From an uncultured Clostridia bacterium (GTDB lineage Bacteria > Bacillota > Clostridia > Christensenellales > CAG-138): a DNA stretch of 8,590 bases. The notes beneath the pieces were generated by a model. It was not told the origin of the DNA and made no database searches. It saw only the letters and a list, made by a program, of their open reading frames with translations. The translations under genes and the position numbers were made by a program. The stretch is from positions 1-8,590 of the forward strand of contig CAMZAY010000035.1 in NCBI GenBank assembly GCA_947304365.1, given 5' to 3'. Below, piece by piece: positions 6,419 to 8,590 of this stretch. Position 1 is the first letter of the stretch. The number at the start of each line of letters is the position of its first letter.

Positions 6419-6447
6419 ATTATAACAAGTTTTTTCGGAAAACACAA
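6419..6447 (-). promoter_or_regulatory. Promoter of the sigma/anti-sigma operon (vegetative sigma, extended -10)
   Basis: On the minus strand, -35 TTGTGT (6442-6447), a 17-bp spacer and -10 TATAAT (6419-6424) with TG at 6426-6427 form an extended -10 promoter. The predicted start is near 6412, leaving a leader of about 120 nt before the ATG. No AAC/CGT-type ECF promoter is evident, so self-activation of the operon is not supported here. Confidence 0.75.
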
Positions 6448-6454
6448 GAGCGGC

Positions 6455-6535
6455 AAAGCGCCGATCGATAATGACGCGAAAGCGCCTCAGCTATGCCCCA
6501 AAAGCGCCCGACGGCGCATCTTGACGGGAAGCGCC
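6455..6535. repeat. Four AAGCGCC direct repeats upstream of the phosphate transporter
   Basis: AAAGCGCC occurs at 6455-6462, 6479-6486 and 6501-6508, and GAAGCGCC at 6528-6535, all in the same orientation with 22-27 bp between starts. The second and fourth continue as TC(A/G)G. The fourth lies inside the spacer of the transporter promoter, and the third forms a 5-bp inverted repeat with GGCGC at 6513-6517. The spacing is close to two helical turns or slightly more. This could be an activator or repressor binding array, or chance in GC-rich DNA. Confidence 0.4.
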
Positions 6536-6550
6536 TCGGTATGGTATCAT
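6521..6550 (+). promoter_or_regulatory. Promoter of the Na+/Pi cotransporter gene
   Basis: -35 TTGACG (6521-6526), an 18-bp spacer and -10 TATCAT (6545-6550) with TG at 6542-6543 (extended -10). The predicted start near 6557 gives a leader of about 40 nt. The ribosome binding site is GAGGG at 6588-6592, 6 nt before the ATG. Confidence 0.75.
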
Positions 6551-6598
6551 TTTATAAAGTCCCGGCTTGCTTTTTTCTGACCGAAACGAGGGTTATTT

Positions 6599-8527
6599 AT
6601 GGATATTTTCAACGTGATATCGCTTCTCGGCGGACTTGCCATGTTCCTGTACGGCATGCGCCTAATGGGGGATTCGTTAAAAGAGAACTCCTCCGGCACG
6701 CTGAAAAAGGCGATGAGCAAGGTCACGAACAATCCGCTCAAGGCGTTCGTGCTCGGCCTGCTCGTAACGGCGCTCATTCAATCGTCCACCGCCACGATAG
6801 TCATCACCGCGGGTCTTGTCGCCGCGGGCATACTCTCGCTGCATCAGTCCCTCGGCATAATCGTCGGCGCAAACGTCGGCACCACCGTCACGGGCCAGAT
6901 CATCCGTCTGCTGGATCTTGACTCTACCGGCTCCGCTGTGCTCCGCTTCTTCCAGCCCTCCACGCTCGCGCCTATCGCGCTCATTATCGGCATACTGCTG
7001 ATAATGACCAGCTTCTTCAAGAATTCCCATTCCATCGGCAGGATAGCCGTCGGCTTCGGCATACTGTTCTCCGGCCTGCTCAATATGACGGGCGCGGTCA
7101 ACACGCTTTCGGAGTCCGGGGTGATAGAAAAGCTCTTTTCCGGCCTCGGCAGCAACCCGTTCCTCGGTTATCTGACGGGCGCAGGCGTCGCCTTCACACT
7201 GCAGAGCTCGTCGGCTACGATCGGTATTTTGCAGGCGTTTTCATCGACGGGGCTGTTGTCGTTCAAATCGATCTATTCGGTAATCGTCGGCGTCTACCTC
7301 GGCGACTGCGTAACCACGGCGATAGTATGCTCCATCGGCGCAAAGGCCGAATCGCGCCGCGTCGGCCTCGTCAACATACTGTTCAATTTGAGCAAATCCG
7401 CGCTCGTGCTCATCGTCGTAACGATCGTGCATAAGCTTGGCCTGATCGACAGCCTGTGGGACAGGACCGCCAATTCGGGCCTCATAGCCAACACCAACAC
7501 CGTTTTCAATCTGGGCTGCGCGATCGTGCTGCTGCCGGTGCTCGGCCTGTATGAAAAGCTCAGCCTCCGCATGATAAAGGACAAGCCCGCCAAGGAGAGC
7601 AAGTACAAAACGGTCACGGACACGCTCAATCCCGTCTTCTTCAACACGCCCGCGCTCGCGCTGCAAAGCTGTTATAAGACGCTGCTCTCGATATTCGCCG
7701 CCTCGAGAAAGAATCTCGAAAAATCCTTCTCGCTTATAAAGCAGTACGATCCCGCCGCGCATAAGGAGATACTCGACGAGGAGAACGAGATCGACCATAT
7801 GACCGACCTTATCAGCAAGTATATGGTCGAGTTCCTGCCGCATCTGCAGATAGAGAGCCACGTCGCGATACTGAACCAGTATTACAAGATCACGTCGGAG
7901 TTCGAGCGCCTGGGCGACCATGCGGTGAATATCGCCGCGCACGCCGAAATGCTTGAGAAAAACGGCACTTCGTTCTCCGATGCCGCCGTTTCGGAGCTTT
8001 CGGTGCTCGAAAGCCTGCTGATGAACATACTTGACGAAACGGAGCTGACTTTCTCCAAGAGGGACGTCGACGCCGCGGCGAGGATAGAGCCCCTCGTGCA
8101 GGTCGAAAGCGACATGATAACCGTCCTCCGCCGCAACCATTTGAAGCGCATGAGCACCGGCGAATGCAACACTTACGCCGACACCACGTTCACCGACCTC
8201 ATGGTGGAGTTCCGCCGGATAGGCGACGTGTGCTCGAACGTCGGCGTCGCGACAGTCGTCCGCGTCCATCCGGAGCTCGCCGATCAGGAGCATCTGTATT
8301 TCGATCGCCTCCACGCCGGCGGCGACGACGAGTTCAACGCCGCCTATGAGCGCGCCAGGAAGAGGTATTTCGCGCTGCTCGCGCCGCGCTCCGCGCCCGG
8401 CGCAAAGCCCGATGCCGCCGCAAATCCCGACGCCGATGCAAATCCGGAGGTTGCTGCAAATCCGGAGGCTGCTGCAAATCCGGAGGCCGAAGCGCAGCAC
8501 GCCCCCCAGCCGGCCCCCGCGAAATAG
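6599..8527 (+). CDS. Na+/phosphate cotransporter family protein with C-terminal PhoU-like domain
   Basis: The protein belongs to the NptA/YjbB (PF02690) family, membrane proteins that move inorganic phosphate coupled to Na+; bacterial members have been linked to uptake or export. The 642 residues hold two inverted-type transport repeats, each with a QSS signature (QSSTA 61-65; QSSSA 202-206), with GANVGTT (90-96) after the first and GVYLGDCVTTAI (231-242) after the second. About 8-9 hydrophobic helices end near 320. A PhoU-like helical domain follows (about 350-590) with the metal-binding-type motifs EFERLGDHAVNIA (434-446) and EFRRIGDVCSNVG (537-549). The tail after about 597 is Ala/Pro/Asn-rich with hexapeptide repeats and is unlikely to be needed for transport. 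The gene is monocistronic as far as the window shows and divergent from the sigma factor. Confidence 0.92.
   Translation: MDIFNVISLLGGLAMFLYGMRLMGDSLKENSSGTLKKAMSKVTNNPLKAFVLGLLVTALIQSSTATIVITAGLVAAGILSLHQSLGIIVGANVGTTVTGQIIRLLDLDSTGSAVLRFFQPSTLAPIALIIGILLIMTSFFKNSHSIGRIAVGFGILFSGLLNMTGAVNTLSESGVIEKLFSGLGSNPFLGYLTGAGVAFTLQSSSATIGILQAFSSTGLLSFKSIYSVIVGVYLGDCVTTAIVCSIGAKAESRRVGLVNILFNLSKSALVLIVVTIVHKLGLIDSLWDRTANSGLIANTNTVFNLGCAIVLLPVLGLYEKLSLRMIKDKPAKESKYKTVTDTLNPVFFNTPALALQSCYKTLLSIFAASRKNLEKSFSLIKQYDPAAHKEILDEENEIDHMTDLISKYMVEFLPHLQIESHVAILNQYYKITSEFERLGDHAVNIAAHAEMLEKNGTSFSDAAVSELSVLESLLMNILDETELTFSKRDVDAAARIEPLVQVESDMITVLRRNHLKRMSTGECNTYADTTFTDLMVEFRRIGDVCSNVGVATVVRVHPELADQEHLYFDRLHAGGDDEFNAAYERARKRYFALLAPRSAPGAKPDAAANPDADANPEVAANPEAAANPEAEAQHAPQPAPAK
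8417..8488 (+). repeat. Four tandem 18-bp repeats encoding (A/D)ANP(E/D)(A/V) hexapeptides
   Basis: Units at 8417-8434, 8435-8452, 8453-8470 and 8471-8488 encode AANPDA, DANPEV, AANPEA and AANPEA at the C-terminus of the phosphate transporter. The last three share an identical TGCAAATCCGGAGG core; the first has drifted. The near-identity of DNA, not only protein, points to recent duplication by replication slippage. The codons are also less GC-rich (GCT, GTT, GCA, AAT) than the gene around them. Confidence 0.85.
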
Positions 8528-8590
8528 CCCGCCAAAGGGCCGCCGCTGACATTGTATTCATAATAACCAAAACAACAGGCATCCAGATGG
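8528..8590. other. Window end: no gene or terminator seen
   Basis: The 63 bases after the transporter stop contain no T-tracted hairpin and no start codon with a ribosome binding site. A weak CGGCCC/GGGCCG pairing (8511-8516 with 8537-8542) has a long loop and no T run. Confidence 0.5.

Noticed and set aside
6170..6445. Minus-strand 91-codon frame overlapping the sigma factor start
   Set aside because: Its first codons lie upstream of the predicted transcript start and cross the -10 element, and it overlaps region 2 of the sigma factor in another frame.
6493..6921. Plus-strand 142-codon frame across the transporter promoter
   Set aside because: It runs through the -35/-10 elements and out of frame into the transporter; no ribosome binding site.
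7241..8500. Long minus-strand open frame (419 codons) opposite the phosphate transporter
   Set aside because: It is antisense to a gene with clear family motifs, its protein lacks recognisable domains and is rich in Arg/Glu/Val as expected from reading GC-rich codons backwards, and no promoter or ribosome binding site supports it.
8511..8542. Terminator after the phosphate transporter
   Set aside because: The CGGCCC/GGGCCG pairing has a 20-nt loop and no T tract.

Overview
The window reads as chromosomal DNA of a Gram-positive anaerobe, most likely a Clostridia-type Bacillota (inference). The support is a BMP-family nucleoside-type ABC importer, purine-rich AAGGAGG-like ribosome binding sites, vegetative TTGxxx/extended TGnTATAAT promoters, and an ECF sigma factor paired with a membrane anti-sigma-like protein. 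The DNA is GC-rich, yet it often uses ATA for isoleucine and AGG for arginine, and all genes share this style. I see no mobile element, tRNA, rRNA, CRISPR array or plainly foreign segment.

Layout. (1) 1-3711, plus strand: the distal part of an ABC import operon. It holds a two-domain ATPase cut by the window start and two permeases, tightly packed (4-nt gap, then a 1-nt overlap) and closed by a GC-rich UUCG-loop terminator. The substrate-binding lipoprotein is not in the window and would be expected upstream. (2) 3769-4806, plus strand: a promoter with a near-perfect 18-bp palindrome over its -35 region drives thymidine kinase (tdk), which overlaps by 4 nt a small nucleoside deoxyribosyltransferase / deoxynucleotide hydrolase-like gene. 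(3) 4827-4854: a bidirectional terminator between convergent units. (4) 4871-6290, minus strand: an ECF sigma factor followed, with an 11-nt overlap, by a single-pass membrane protein that looks like its anti-sigma partner. Their promoter and a roughly 120-nt leader lie at 6291-6447. (5) 6599-8527, plus strand: a Na+/phosphate cotransporter-family protein with a C-terminal PhoU-like domain and a low-complexity tail of hexapeptide repeats. It is driven by a promoter in a divergent intergenic region that also carries four AAGCGCC direct repeats.

How it fits together. The importer plus the thymidine kinase/deoxyribosyltransferase pair make a coherent nucleoside uptake and salvage locus (inference from neighbourhood; the importer's substrate is not proven by sequence). 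The sigma/anti-sigma pair is a self-contained signalling unit whose targets are unknown. The phosphate transporter is divergent from it and may or may not be a target. Nothing here is clearly a new system. The points most worth checking are the tdk operator-like palindrome, the kinase/deoxyribosyltransferase pairing, the non-canonical anti-sigma factor, and the AAGCGCC repeat array.
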